Positions 8,139-17,518 of a stretch of 64,000 nt of DNA are shown here, piece after piece. The DNA comes from JALZMG01 sp963739975 (lineage in GTDB: Bacteria > Actinomycetota > Acidimicrobiia > Acidimicrobiales > Ilumatobacteraceae): positions 334,974 through 398,973 of the forward strand of contig CAVUCK010000025.1 in the NCBI GenBank assembly GCA_963739975.1, read 5' to 3'. The translations under genes were made by a program, and so were the position numbers. A model generated the notes under the pieces. It made no database searches and had not been told where the DNA came from. It saw only the letters and a list, made by a program, of their open reading frames with translations. Every line of letters begins with the position of its first letter. The first letter of the stretch is position 1.

Positions 8139-8999
8139 TCACCACCGGTGCATCGGCAGGATCCGCCGACGCGGTCCGAACGCCGGCGGGCGCTGCCCGG
8201 CGATCGTCAACAGCCGCAGGACGCGACCGCGCTGCCCGGCATAGGGGGCGAGCAGCCCGAGCATGCGCGCGTCGTCGGCGCGTGCCTCGCCGGCAAGGTT
8301 CCAGGCGACCACGTTGGGCAGGTGGTAGTCGCCCACCGGGACGGCATCGTCGTCGCCGCACACCGGGCCGAGCACCGACCCGATGGTCCACGGCCCGATG
8401 CCGGGTACGAGGGCCAACTTGGCGGCCAACTGATCGATCGGGAGGCCGGCCCAGTCCCACAGTCGGCCGGCGATCCGGCCGACCTCGGCCAGCGGGCGGG
8501 CCCGTTTGGCCTCGATGCCGAGCGGGTGGAACCACCAGGCCGGTCGGCGGGTGAGGCGCTGCGGGTCGGGCGGCAGGCGCAGGCTGCGGTCCGGGCCTGG
8601 CGCCAGCGGTCCGAGCTCGAGGCACAGGCGCCGCCACTGCCGGACAGCCTCGCCGCCCGTGATGCGCTGGGCGAGGATCGTCGGCAGCAGGGCGTGGTAC
8701 AGGTCGCCGCTGGCGCCGGTGCGCACGCCGCGATGGGCATGGGCGGCCCGGGCCACGACGGCGTGGTGGGCAGGCAGCTCGGCCGGCGGGCGATCGACAC
8801 CCGTCATCGCCACGGCCGCCCGGGCGGCGTGGTCGGCGCCGGGCCCCCAGGCGTCGACGGCGAACATGGACCGCGCCCAGTCGAGGCGCACCGTGGCCGG
8901 CCCGTCCGGCGTCCAACTCGCTCGCGTCATCGACGTCGCGGTGAGCTGCGTCGTCGGGTCGGCGCCGCCGTGGCGGTACCAGCCGAGGGACCGTCGCAC
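8139..8999 (-). CDS. AlkA-like DNA-3-methyladenine glycosylase (HhH-GPD)
   Basis: Base-excision repair enzyme of the HhH-GPD superfamily. The helix-hairpin-helix LALVPGIGPWTIGSVLG at about residue 210 is followed by the catalytic aspartate region VPVGDYHLPN. The N-terminal half has the DLYHALLPTILAQRITGGEA helix typical of AlkA/MutY-like folds. It should excise alkylated or deaminated bases. GTG 8999 is taken as the start because the upstream in-frame ATGs (9053, 9101) lie inside the inverted-repeat element 9018-9152. If the element is translated, up to 34 extra residues would be added. It sits directly downstream of dinB, so it may belong to a DNA-damage operon. Confidence 0.8.
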   Translation of the reverse strand: MRRSLGWYRHGGADPTTQLTATSMTRASWTPDGPATVRLDWARSMFAVDAWGPGADHAARAAVAMTGVDRPPAELPAHHAVVARAAHAHRGVRTGASGDLYHALLPTILAQRITGGEAVRQWRRLCLELGPLAPGPDRSLRLPPDPQRLTRRPAWWFHPLGIEAKRARPLAEVGRIAGRLWDWAGLPIDQLAAKLALVPGIGPWTIGSVLGPVCGDDDAVPVGDYHLPNVVAWNLAGEARADDARMLGLLAPYAGQRGRVLRLLTIAGQRPPAFGPRRRILPMHRW

Positions 9000-9017
9000 G
9001 TCCAGCAGCGGCGCTTC

Positions 9018-9152
9018 CGTTCTGGCCGTCGCAACCGACCACGAAGAGCCCATTCCGACGGCCAGTTCCGGTCGTGCGCTCAAGTTTCCAGTATCACCCA
9101 TGAACTGGCCGTCGGAATGGACCTGACGTGGTCGGTTGCGACGGCCAGAACG
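9018..9152. repeat. Nested inverted repeat, family B copy 1 (TTCTGGCCGTCGCAA core)
   Basis: Outer arms 9018-9043 and 9127-9152 are perfect 26-bp reverse complements. Inner arms 9050-9068 and 9102-9120 are perfect 19-bp reverse complements. The element fills the whole gap between the dinB stop (9154) and the AlkA-like start. It could extrude as a double-stem cruciform or form a strong RNA hairpin. Related copies lie at 23643-23690 and 37046-37093. Confidence 0.95.
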
Positions 9153-9153
9153 T

Positions 9154-10179
9154 CTACTCGAGGACGACGCGGACGCCGAGCAGGCGGACCGGACGGTCGA
9201 GGTCGAAGCGGGCCAGCACCTTCCGGGCGCCGGCGACGACGTCGTCGACGTCGATCGTGGGTTCTGGGAGCTTGCTGATCTTCGTGCGGGTGAAGAACGT
9301 CGCCGTCCGCACCTTGACTGCGACGTGAGTGACCCGCCGCCCGTCGGCGACCACGGCCTCGGTCACGGCCGTTGCCAGCCGGTCCACGTGGTTGCGGATC
9401 TCGGCCGGATCCGTGACGTCGCGCACGAACGTCTCCTCCTGGCTGCGGCCCCGCGCCACGTGCGCCGCGCCGGAGACCGGGGCATCGTCGCCACCGAGCC
9501 CGAGCACCTTGAGGTGCGGACCGATGGTCGGTCCGAACGCCGCCGCCAGCGTGTCCTTGTCAGCGCGGGCCAGCTCCACGACCGTGTGGATGCCGAGATC
9601 GGCCAGTCGGCGTTCGGTGCGGCCACCGATGCCCCACAGCGTGGTGACGGGGCGGTGCCCCATCGTCGGGATCCACTCCTTGCGGGTGAGCTGGGCGATG
9701 CCGCCCGGCTTGGCGAACCCGGTGGCCGTCTTGGCCTGCAGCTTCGTCTCGCCGATGCCCACGGCGCAGGTCAGACCGGTCTCGGTGTGCACCGCCGTCC
9801 GGAGGTCGGCGGCGAACCGCTGCGGGTCGTCGGTGCGCGCACCGACGAACGCCTCGTCCCACCCCCATACCTCGACGACGGCGCCGGGTTGGGCGCGCAA
9901 CGTCGCCATGACCTGTTCCGAGGCGGCGTCGTAGGCGGCGCGGTCGGACGGCAGGAACACGGCGTCGGGGCACCGACGGGCCGCTGTCGACAGCGGCATC
10001 CCGGACCGCACCCCGAACGCCCGGGCCTCGTACGACGCCGTCGCCACGACCTGCCGGGGCCGCTGCGGGTTGCCGTCACCGCCGACGACGACCGGACGGC
10101 CGGCCAGATCGGGACGTCGGAGCACCTCGACGGCGGCCAGGAACTGGTCGAGGTCGACGTGCAGGATCCAGCTCGTCAG
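9154..10179 (-). CDS. dinB: DNA polymerase IV (DinB, Y-family)
   Basis: Translesion polymerase of 341 residues. Catalytic motif I HVDLDQFLAAVE, the VVATASYEARAFGVRSGMPL finger region, and the motif WGWDEAFVGA carrying the second catalytic acidic pair are all present. The thumb contains the helix-hairpin-helix TLWGIGGRTERRLADLG. Motif I lies upstream of any ATG, GTG or TTG in this frame. The only start that includes it is CTG 10179, which overlaps the stop of the upstream aldo/keto reductase (CTGA), mimicking the ATGA/GTGA overlaps elsewhere. GTG 10125 would delete catalytic Asp. Hence a CTG start, or a base error, is inferred. Confidence 0.88.
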   Translation of the reverse strand: MTSWILHVDLDQFLAAVEVLRRPDLAGRPVVVGGDGNPQRPRQVVATASYEARAFGVRSGMPLSTAARRCPDAVFLPSDRAAYDAASEQVMATLRAQPGAVVEVWGWDEAFVGARTDDPQRFAADLRTAVHTETGLTCAVGIGETKLQAKTATGFAKPGGIAQLTRKEWIPTMGHRPVTTLWGIGGRTERRLADLGIHTVVELARADKDTLAAAFGPTIGPHLKVLGLGGDDAPVSGAAHVARGRSQEETFVRDVTDPAEIRNHVDRLATAVTEAVVADGRRVTHVAVKVRTATFFTRTKISKLPEPTIDVDDVVAGARKVLARFDLDRPVRLLGVRVVLE

Positions 10180-11066
10180 ATCCTCTCCAGGGCATCCCCG
10201 TCGAACAGCGGCGTGATGTCGAACGCATCGGCGTCGGCGGCCAGCTCGTCGTCCGTCGGCGCGTCGAGTGGTCCGGTCGCCGCGTCGATGATCGGCGCCA
10301 GCAGCGTGGCATCGCTCGTGGTGTTGAGGAAGCGCTGCTCGTCGTCCAGCACGAATCGCACTGCCCGGCCGATCGCCGCCGGGTCACGCAGCGGTTCGTA
10401 CCAGCTGAACCGCTGCGCCGGAGCGTCGTCCTGCCAGCGCCGGCGGGCGATCGACTTGATGGTCTGCACGGCGACCTGCTGGTCGGCGCAGCGCTCCAGC
10501 AGCAGCTCGACGTCGGCGGCGTAGCCCGGGTCCTGCAGCAACGACCAGTTGTACGGCAGCAGCACGGCGTCGAAGGGAAAGCGCTCCAGCGAGGCGAGGT
10601 GCATGTGGGCGATGCGCGTGCCGTGACCCGTCACGCCGATGAACCGCACGAGCCCCTCGTCGCGAGCCCGCGCCAGTGCCTCGACGGCACCGCCCGGACC
10701 GTGGGCGACGTGCCACTCGTCCTCCTCGACCAGGTTGTGCAACTGGATCATGTCGACCTGGTCGACGGCCATGCGCTGCAGTGAGCGCTCCAGCTCGGAC
10801 CGCGCCGCGTCGCCCGACCGCTCGCCGGTCTTGGTGGCCAGGAAGACGGACGCCCGATGTTCCGCCAGCCACGGCTGCAGCCGGTCCTCGGACGCGCCGT
10901 ACGAGGCGGCGGTGTCGATGTGGTTGATGCCCCACTCGGCGACCTGGGCCATCGTCGTGTCGGAACGCTCCTGGCTCATCCCGCCGAGCGCGGCGGCCCC
11001 GAAGATCACCCGGGTCGACTCGTGTCCCGTCCGCCCGAACGGTCTGGTGGGCAGCTGTCGGTCCAT
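10176..11066 (-). CDS. Aldo/keto reductase
   Basis: A 296-residue NADPH-dependent oxidoreductase with a TIM-barrel fold. FGRTGHESTRVIFGAAALGG opens the barrel. The catalytic DTAASYGASED (Asp and Tyr) lies near residue 55, Lys in LATKTGER near 80, and IQLHN in the expected beta-strand. The family reduces aldehydes and ketones; the physiological substrate is unknown. ATG 11066 is the first start at the domain boundary. The stop overlaps the inferred CTG start of dinB, so they are co-transcribed. A family-D inverted repeat precedes it. Confidence 0.87.
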   Translation of the reverse strand: MDRQLPTRPFGRTGHESTRVIFGAAALGGMSQERSDTTMAQVAEWGINHIDTAASYGASEDRLQPWLAEHRASVFLATKTGERSGDAARSELERSLQRMAVDQVDMIQLHNLVEEDEWHVAHGPGGAVEALARARDEGLVRFIGVTGHGTRIAHMHLASLERFPFDAVLLPYNWSLLQDPGYAADVELLLERCADQQVAVQTIKSIARRRWQDDAPAQRFSWYEPLRDPAAIGRAVRFVLDDEQRFLNTTSDATLLAPIIDAATGPLDAPTDDELAADADAFDITPLFDGDALERI

Positions 11067-11100
11067 ATGGCCGACCGTACACGCACCGGGCCGCTCGCTT

Positions 11101-11174
11101 TCTGGGCGCGGACGTTCCCATGATCGAGAACCTCCGCGCCCAGATGACGCCTTGAGAAGGTCCGCGCCCAGATA
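11101..11174. repeat. Inverted repeat, family D (TCTGGGCGCGGA arms)
   Basis: Left arm 11101-11117 pairs with 11128-11144 over 17 bp with one mismatch. A second copy of the right arm (TCCGCGCCCAGAT) follows at 11161-11173. The one-left, two-right arrangement parallels the family A elements, which have duplicated arms on the other side. It lies between the OppF stop and the aldo/keto reductase start on the same strand. Confidence 0.85.
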
Positions 11175-11185
11175 GGGCCCGGTTC

Positions 11186-12247
11186 CTACTCGGCGATGTC
11201 GGCGGCGGCGTCCTCGAGGGGTTGGGTCTTGATGTCGACGGCGACCAGCGAGTGCTCCACGGGGTGGTGGCAGGCGAGGTAGTGCCCGGGCGCCCACTCC
11301 CGCAGTTCGGGCTCGGTCGTCGTGCAGTCCTCCTGGGCGTTCGGGCAGCGCGGGTGGAACCGGCAGCCCGACGGTGGCAGCACCGGCGACGGGGGCTCGC
11401 CGACGACTTCGACCTTCGTCGTGGTGTGCTCGGGATCGGGCACCGGGATCGACGCCAAGCAGCACGTTCGTGTACGGATGGCCAGGCTTGGCGTACAGGT
11501 CGTCGCTCGGCGCGACCTCGCACAGCTTGCCGAGGTACATCACGGCGACGCGGTCGCTGACGTTCTTGACCACCGCCAGGTCGTGGGCGATGAAGATCAT
11601 GGTCAGCCCGTGACGGCCCTTGAGGTCCTCGAGCAGGTTGAGCACCTGGGCCTGCACGCTGACGTCGAGCGCCGACACCGGCTCGTCGCAGATGATCAGG
11701 CTCGGGTCGAGGACGAGGGAGCGGGCGATCGAGATGCGCTGGCACTGGCCTCCCGAGAACTGGTGGGCCTGGCTCTCGGCGGCGCGGGTCGGGGTCGATG
11801 CCGACCTCTTCCAGCGTCTTGTCGACGAGTGTCGACCGGTCCTGGCCTGAGCCGCGCTTCCAGATCGTCAGCGGCTCCATCACGATGTCGCGCACCTTGC
11901 GCCGCGGGTTGAGCGACGAGATCGGGTCCTGGAAGATCATCTGCATCCGGGTGCGCGCCTCGCGCATGTCGTTGCGGGACATCGTCGTGAGGCTTCTTGC
12001 CCTCGAACTCGACGGTGCCCCCGTTCGGCCGGGGGAGCTGCATGATCGCCCGGCCGGTCGTGCTCTTGCCGCACCCGGACTCGCCGACGAGGCCGAGCGT
12101 TTCGCCGCGCCGGACGTCGAGGCTGATGCCGGACACCGCGTTGACGACCAGCCCCGTGCGGCCAACGGGGAACTCGACGACCAGATCCTCGACGCGCAGC
12201 AGCACGTCGTCGGTGTCGCGGAGGTGAACCTTCCCCGTGCCGGCCAT
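11186..12247 (-). CDS. Oligopeptide/dipeptide ABC transporter ATP-binding protein (OppF/DppF-like), frame disrupted
   Basis: Energy-coupling ATPase of the peptide importer. Walker A GESGCGKSTTGRA is near the N-terminus. The Q-loop is MIFQDPISSLNPRRKVRDIV, the signature motif lies in QFSGGQCQRISIARSLV and Walker B in LIICDEPVSALDVSVQAQ. The C-terminal oligopeptide-transport domain has the iron-sulfur-type cysteine pattern CRFHPRCPNAQEDC. The frame is broken at about 11994, 11785 and 11459, each by one base. All motifs remain in order, which points to sequence errors rather than decay. ATG 12247 overlaps the stop of the OppD gene (TGATG). Confidence 0.82.
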
Positions 12248-13410
12248 CAGGACACGTCCTCGAACGACTTGACGTCAGACGGTGGCACCCGCCGGGGCAC
12301 CGACGGGGACTGGTCGCCTCGTCGAGCTCCCGTCGTCGCTCGTGGTACTCGGGCGAGCCGACCGGGTACCAGCAGGCGTACAGGTGATCCGGGGTCTCGG
12401 CCGGGATCAGCGGCGGCGCCTCGTCGTGGCAGCGGTCCCGGGCGTAGCGGCAGCGGGGCGAGAACGGGCAGCCCTTGGGCGGGTTGACGAGGTCCGGCGG
12501 GCGGCCGGGGATGGTCGTGAGGCGGGAGTGCGACGGTTGCTCCAGCTTGGGGATGCTGGACATCAGCGCCTCGGTGTACGGCATCTTCATCCGGGCGAAC
12601 AGCGTCGCCGTCGGCGCCTTCTCGACCAGCTTCCCGCCGTACATCACGGCGATCTCGTGGGTGTGCCCGGCGACCACGCCGAGGTCGTGGGTGACGAGGA
12701 TCACCGACATGTTGCGATCCCGGCGCTGCTCCTCGATGAGGTCGAGGATCTGCGACTGCACGGTGACGTCGAGGGCGGTGGTCGGCTCGTCGGCGAACAG
12801 CAACGACGGCCCACAGGCCAGGGCGATGGCGATCATCACCCGCTGGCGCATGCCGCCGGACAGCTCGTGCGGGTACTGGTCGAGCCGCCGGCCGGCCTCG
12901 GGGATGCGCACGTCCTTGAGCAGCCGCTCGGCCGTCGCCCGGGCGTCGGCCCTGCTCTCCTCGAGGTGGGTGCGCAACGGCTCGGCGATCTGCTTGCCGA
13001 TCTTCATCAGCGGGTTCAGCGACGTCATCGGGTCCTGGAAGATCATCGACATCTCCTGGCCCCAGATGTGGCGCATCTGCTGGGCTTGAGATCGATCATC
13101 TCCTGGCCGGCGAACTTGATCGAGCCGGTGCGCTCGACGTTGCGGGCCGTCAGGAGCCCCATGATCGTTCGGGAAAGCACCGTCTTGCCGGAGCCCGACT
13201 CGCCGACGATGCCGAGCGCCCTTCCCGGTCGAGCGTGAACGTGACTTGCTGGACCGCCCGCACCTTGCCCCGCGGCGTGTGGAACGACGTCGAGAAGTCG
13301 GTGACCTCGAGCAGCACGCCCGATTCGGGCCGACCGGCGGCTTGGGTCTGGCGCACACCCCGACCGAACCGAGCCCCCGACTCGGATGTCTCCTCGTCGT
13401 CACGGGTCAT
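12247..13410 (-). CDS. Oligopeptide/dipeptide ABC transporter ATP-binding protein (OppD/DppD-like), frame disrupted
   Basis: Partner ATPase of the peptide importer. After an N-terminal leader come Walker A GESGSGKTVLSRTIMG, Q-loop FQDPMTSLNPLMKIGKQ, signature ELSGGMRQRVMIAIA and Walker B LLFADEPTTALDVTVQ. The cysteine cluster CPFSPRCRYARDRC sits in the C-terminal substrate-specificity domain. Single-base disruptions lie near 13221, 13083 and 12310. With the last one corrected, the protein ends in a TGA that overlaps the ATG of the OppF gene. It forms the ABC dimer with that protein beneath the two permeases. Confidence 0.82.
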
Positions 13411-13413
13411 CGG

Positions 13414-14361
13414 TCATATCGTCGCCTCGCGAATGTCGAACCGGCGGGCGATGCGGTCGCCGATCAGGTTGAACGCCAGCACGGTCATGAACAACATCAG
13501 GCAGGGGAACAGCGTCGCCCACCAGGCTCGTTCGATGAACTCGCGGTTCTCGGCGATCATCAACCCCCACGATGCTTCGGGCGGTTGGACGCTGTAGCCG
13601 AGGAAGGCCAAGCCGGCCTCGGCGGCGAGGACGAGGGCCACGCCGTTGAACAGCACGGAGACGAGCACGGGCACGACGTTGGGGAAGATCTCGCGGAACA
13701 GCACCCGGGGCGTCTTGGCGCCCAGGCTGCGCGCCGCAAGCACGTACTCCCGCTGCGACAGGCTCAACGTCTGGGCTCGAACGATGCGCGAGATCGGCGC
13801 GATCGACAGCAGCCCGAACACGATGGCGATCGCCCAGGTGTTGCTGAGCCATTCGAAGCTGATGCCCAAGACCTCGACCTGGTTCTGGCGCAGCGCACGG
13901 AACCGACCGACCAGGACGATGGCGAGGATGATCCCGGGAATGGCCAGCAGGACGTCGACGACGATCGAGATGCTCCGGTCGGCCCACCCGCGGCGGTAGC
14001 CGGCGAGCATCCCGAGGGCCGAGCCGATGACGGCGCCGGCGACGATGCTGGCCGTGCTGATGATCAGCGAGATGCGGACGGCGTAGACGCAGCGGGCGAA
14101 GACATCCCGCCCGTTGCGGTCGCTCCCGAACCAGAAGTCGGCGCCCGGTCCGAAGCCGTAGTCCTCGGCGCCGTCGACGCTGGTGGTCGGAAGGCGCACG
14201 AACGGGAGGTAATCGGCGAAGACGGTGAGGAAGAGGATGAGGAGCAGCCACGCGCAGCCGAACCACAGGCCCAACGGCCACTTGCGGCGCAGCTTGACCG
14301 GCTCGGTGACGCTGACGGGAGCCAGCGTGGCCGCCGTCGCCGCGGGCGCAGCGTCAGTCAT
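13414..14361 (-). CDS. Peptide ABC transporter permease (OppC/DppC-like)
   Basis: An intact 315-residue inner-membrane permease. A cytoplasmic N-terminus is followed by WFGCAWLLLILFLTVFADYL (TM1), an extracellular domain containing FWFGSDRNGRDVFARCVYAV (the OppC N-terminal signature), and about five further TM segments. The EAA-type loop for ATPase contact is EYVLAARSLGAKTPRVLFRE. It builds the translocation path with the OppB-like protein. The stop lies 4 nt from the OppD ATG. It is well conserved and has no frame problem, in contrast to its neighbours. Confidence 0.9.
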   Translation of the reverse strand: MTDAAPAATAATLAPVSVTEPVKLRRKWPLGLWFGCAWLLLILFLTVFADYLPFVRLPTTSVDGAEDYGFGPGADFWFGSDRNGRDVFARCVYAVRISLIISTASIVAGAVIGSALGMLAGYRRGWADRSISIVVDVLLAIPGIILAIVLVGRFRALRQNQVEVLGISFEWLSNTWAIAIVFGLLSIAPISRIVRAQTLSLSQREYVLAARSLGAKTPRVLFREIFPNVVPVLVSVLFNGVALVLAAEAGLAFLGYSVQPPEASWGLMIAENREFIERAWWATLFPCLMLFMTVLAFNLIGDRIARRFDIREATI

Positions 14362-14376
14362 GAGCAGCGACTCCGT

Positions 14377-15357
14377 TCATCCGATGGACCGAGCCACGCG
14401 GATGCGGGGGTCGACGACGGAGTACAGCAGGTCGACGATGAAGTTGCACACCACGACGAAGACGACGAGGATCGCCGTGATCGCCTGGATGACGAGCAGG
14501 TCGTTCTGCTGGATGCCGAACAGCAGTCGCTCGCCGATGCCCTTCGGCCCGAAGAACGCTTCGATGACCACCGTGCCACCGATCAGCGCCGACATCGACA
14601 AGGCGACACTTGTCATCAGCGAGAGGATCGAGTTGCGCAGGGCGTGCACCCACAACACGCGCCGCGGAGAGATTCCCTTCGACCGGGCCATGTTGATCGC
14701 GTCGCTCTGCAGCGTGAGGATCATGTCGGCCCGCAACAGCCGGAACCAGATCGTCCCCAGTCCGAGGCCGAGCACCAAGCCGGGGACGAAGAAGGTCTGG
14801 AAGTGGAGGACCGGGTCGTCCCACGGTGCCACATAGGTCGACCTGCCGACGGTCGGGAAGTTGAAGATCCACCAGTCGACGCGCACGACCAGGAGGAACA
14901 GCGCCAGCACGGCCACGACGATCGCCGGCATCGAGACCACGGCGAACGAGCCGATGCTGGCGACGCGATCGAAGAGCGCCGTCGCGCCGATAGGCGCTGT
15001 ACACCCCCAGCGGCACGGCGATCAGCAGGCCGATCCCGATCGCCCAGCAGCGACGATGAACAACGTCGGTGGCATTCGTTGCTGGAACATCTCCAGGTTG
15101 TCCTGGCTGGCGATGTACGAACGCCCCCAGTTCCCGGTGACGATGTCCTTCAGCCAGTGGACGTACTGCACGGGCAGCGGGTCGTCCAGGTACGGGTAGT
15201 CCTCGTCGACCTGGTCGATCCGCTCCTGGCTCACGGTCCCGCCCGCGAGGTCGCGGGCGGGATCCGTCGAGCCGATCCTCGTCACCACCATGACCAGGAA
15301 GGTGGCCACGATGAAGACGATGACGAACTGCAGCAGCCGCTGGCCGAGGTAGCGCAT
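14377..15357 (-). CDS. Peptide ABC transporter permease (OppB/DppB-like), frame disrupted
   Basis: Begins MRYLGQRLLQFVIVFIVATF, the classic first TM segment of OppB. A periplasmic part (VHWLKDIVTGNWGRSY) and LEMFQQRMPPTLFIVAAG follow. The second half has SMPAIVVAVLALFLLVV, the EAA loop INMARSKGISPRRVLWVHAL and the terminal FNFIVDLLYSVVDPRIR-like segment. The frame shifts by one base near 15045 and again near 14990. Conserved sequence continues across both, so a sequencing indel is more likely than decay. It lies between the substrate-binding protein gene and the OppC gene in the same operon. Confidence 0.82.
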
Positions 15358-15375
15358 GCGAGGTGCGGAAGCCGA

Positions 15376-17379
15376 TCAGTTGGTGCGGTACACCGACGCC
15401 AGCCAGACCTGACCGGGGAACCCGGCGCCGTCCTGGAGGAACCCGCCGTCGGGCAGCGGGTCGCGACCGATGTTCTGCACGCCAGGCTGCATGTGGATGC
15501 CCCACTGCGTCTGGATCAGCGGCAGGATCCAGCACTCGCGGGCGAACTGGCGGTTGATCTCCTGAGCCAGCTCCACGCGGTCGGCTTCGTCCTCGGTCTG
15601 GCGGACCTGGTCGAGCAGGTCGTTGATCACCGGATCGTTGAGCCGCCCGAAGTTCAGCGACAGCGCGCCGTCGGCCGTTTCGGCTCCGAAGGCATCGGAG
15701 GCGAAGCCGTGCCACCAGTGCGTCTGTTGCTCGGCGTACAGCCCGGCGTGGTTGCGCCAGCCGAAGGCGAAGAACTCGGGCGAGCCGAGCAGGGCGTTGG
15801 TGATGATCACCGACTGCTCGATCGTCCCGATGGTCACGTCGACGCCGATCGCGCCCCACGCCTGCTGCAGGTAGTCGGCCAACGCCCGGTTCGTGCCGGT
15901 CGGCACGGTCGAGTAGTTGATCGTCAGGGGACCGTTGGCCGCCTCGTACGCCTCGATGGCCGCCGCCGCGGCGTCGACATCGGTCGGCAACGCGCCGTTG
16001 TCCTCGAGGAAGCCATCCTGACCCGGCGTGAACGGACCGTTCGACGGCAGGGCGTAGCCGCTGTAGATCGTGTTGATCAGGTCCTGCTTGTCGATCGCCT
16101 GGTTCAGGGCGCAGCGCACCTCGCGGCTCTGGAACTGCGGCTGGGTCAGGTGGAACATGATGTAGCCGGTCTCGGTCTGCACGTTCTGCAGCAGGGTCGT
16201 GACGTCGGCGTTCTCGCTGAGCGGCCCGACCACGCTGGGATCGGAGGTGGCGATCAGGTCGACGTCACCCGACAGCAGGGCCTGGGAGCGGACCTGGCTG
16301 TCGACGATGACCCGGAACTCGATCTCGTCGAGGTACGGCAGCTGGTTTCCTGCCTCGTCGGTGCGCCAGTAGTTCTCGTTGCGCGTGACCAGCATGCGGT
16401 CGCCCGGGAAGTACTCCTGGACGACGAAGGGGCCGGTCCCGACGGGCTGGGTGGCCAGGTTGGGGTCGCCGTCGACGGCGGCCAGCCAAGTCGGCGAGGC
16501 GATGAACCCGGCCTGGGCGGTGAGGTAGTACGGGAACAGGTACCACGACACGGGCTCGTTGATGTCGCCGTTCTTGCCCATCGCGATGGTGAACGTGTAG
16601 TCGTCGAGCTTCTCGGTGACGAGCGTGCCGTCGGCGTTCTTGGCCGTGTCCTTCAAGGCGCCGGAGACCAGGATGCCGCCGAAGGTGCGGTTGAGGTTGT
16701 CGATCACGGCGTCGGCGTTGAGGGGTGTCCCGTCGTGGAACGAGATCCCTTCGCGCACCTTGATCGTCCAGACGGTGGCGTCCTCGTTGGGCTCGATGCT
16801 CTCGCCGAGCATGCCCTGGATCTCGAGGTTCTGGTCGACCGAGAAGAGGGGCTCGATGAACGAGCGGATGCGCATCTGGCAGTACGAGTCGCACTGCACG
16901 CTCTCCGGTGTCCATGGTGCTCCGACCTCGGCCTCGCCAGCGATGACCAAGCGTCCGCCGACGACGGGGTCGCCCTCGGGTGGCGGCAGCGTCTCCTGGA
17001 CGACGACGTCGGCCGGCGGGCTGTCCTCGGAGGTCGTCTCGGTGGTGCCGTCGGTGGTCTCCTCCGTGGTCTCCTCGGTCGTCCCCTCCTCCGGCGTCGT
17101 GGCGTCGGTCGCCTCGGTCGTCTCCTCGGGGGTGGTGCCGTCGTCCGGCGTGGTCTCGTCCCCGCCCGCCGTCGTCGTGGTCGCCGCGCCGGCTGCGGTC
17201 GGCGGCGTGCCGAGCGAGGTCGGTCCCGATGTCTCGCCGCCGCTGACCGCGGCGTCGTCCTTCTTGTCCGAGCAGGCGGCGGCGACGAGGCCGAGGCTGA
17301 GCACGACGGCTCCCGCCTTGGTCCACCGCTGCCGGTTGGCTGATCGTGCTGTGCGCACCTGTCCCCCTTGTGTCGTCAT
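15376..17379 (-). CDS. Peptide ABC transporter substrate-binding lipoprotein (SBP family 5)
   Basis: A 667-residue extracellular solute-binding protein. The N-terminal signal AGAVVLSLGLVAAACSDKKD contains a lipobox (VAAAC), so the mature protein should be anchored through a diacylated cysteine at about residue 36. A long Thr/Glu-rich low-complexity linker (about residues 45-125) lifts the binding domain from the membrane. The domain shows VWTIKVREGISFHDGTPLNA and the LPYLDEIEFRVI region typical of OppA/DppA. It is the first gene of the importer operon. It ends with a WILPLIQTQWGIH segment, as usual for the family. Confidence 0.92.
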   Translation of the reverse strand: MTTQGGQVRTARSANRQRWTKAGAVVLSLGLVAAACSDKKDDAAVSGGETSGPTSLGTPPTAAGAATTTTAGGDETTPDDGTTPEETTEATDATTPEEGTTEETTEETTDGTTETTSEDSPPADVVVQETLPPPEGDPVVGGRLVIAGEAEVGAPWTPESVQCDSYCQMRIRSFIEPLFSVDQNLEIQGMLGESIEPNEDATVWTIKVREGISFHDGTPLNADAVIDNLNRTFGGILVSGALKDTAKNADGTLVTEKLDDYTFTIAMGKNGDINEPVSWYLFPYYLTAQAGFIASPTWLAAVDGDPNLATQPVGTGPFVVQEYFPGDRMLVTRNENYWRTDEAGNQLPYLDEIEFRVIVDSQVRSQALLSGDVDLIATSDPSVVGPLSENADVTTLLQNVQTETGYIMFHLTQPQFQSREVRCALNQAIDKQDLINTIYSGYALPSNGPFTPGQDGFLEDNGALPTDVDAAAAAIEAYEAANGPLTINYSTVPTGTNRALADYLQQAWGAIGVDVTIGTIEQSVIITNALLGSPEFFAFGWRNHAGLYAEQQTHWWHGFASDAFGAETADGALSLNFGRLNDPVINDLLDQVRQTEDEADRVELAQEINRQFARECWILPLIQTQWGIHMQPGVQNIGRDPLPDGGFLQDGAGFPGQVWLASVYRTN

Positions 17380-17505
17380 CGGTTCGTCCCGATCGGTCCG
17401 CCGGACCGAACGTTAGGTCCCCGCGAGTCGTGACGCCGGTCACGACCGAGCCGATGGTAGCCATGCCCCGCGGGCGGCCGGGAAATCGGCCGACGACGAC
17501 GCAGC

Positions 17506-17511
17506 TACCTT
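17506..17511 (+). promoter_or_regulatory. Leaderless -10 box TACCTT for PPK2
   Basis: TACCTT ends 7 nt before ATG 17519. It supports this start even though the frame breaks soon afterwards. Confidence 0.5.
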
Positions 17512-17518
17512 CGTCGCC

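Noticed and set aside
13246..17343. A 1365-codon plus-strand open frame opposite the ABC transporter genes
   Set aside because: His/Arg/Asp/Gln-rich composition with no domain. It mirrors the codon structure of the conserved minus-strand permease and solute-binding genes.
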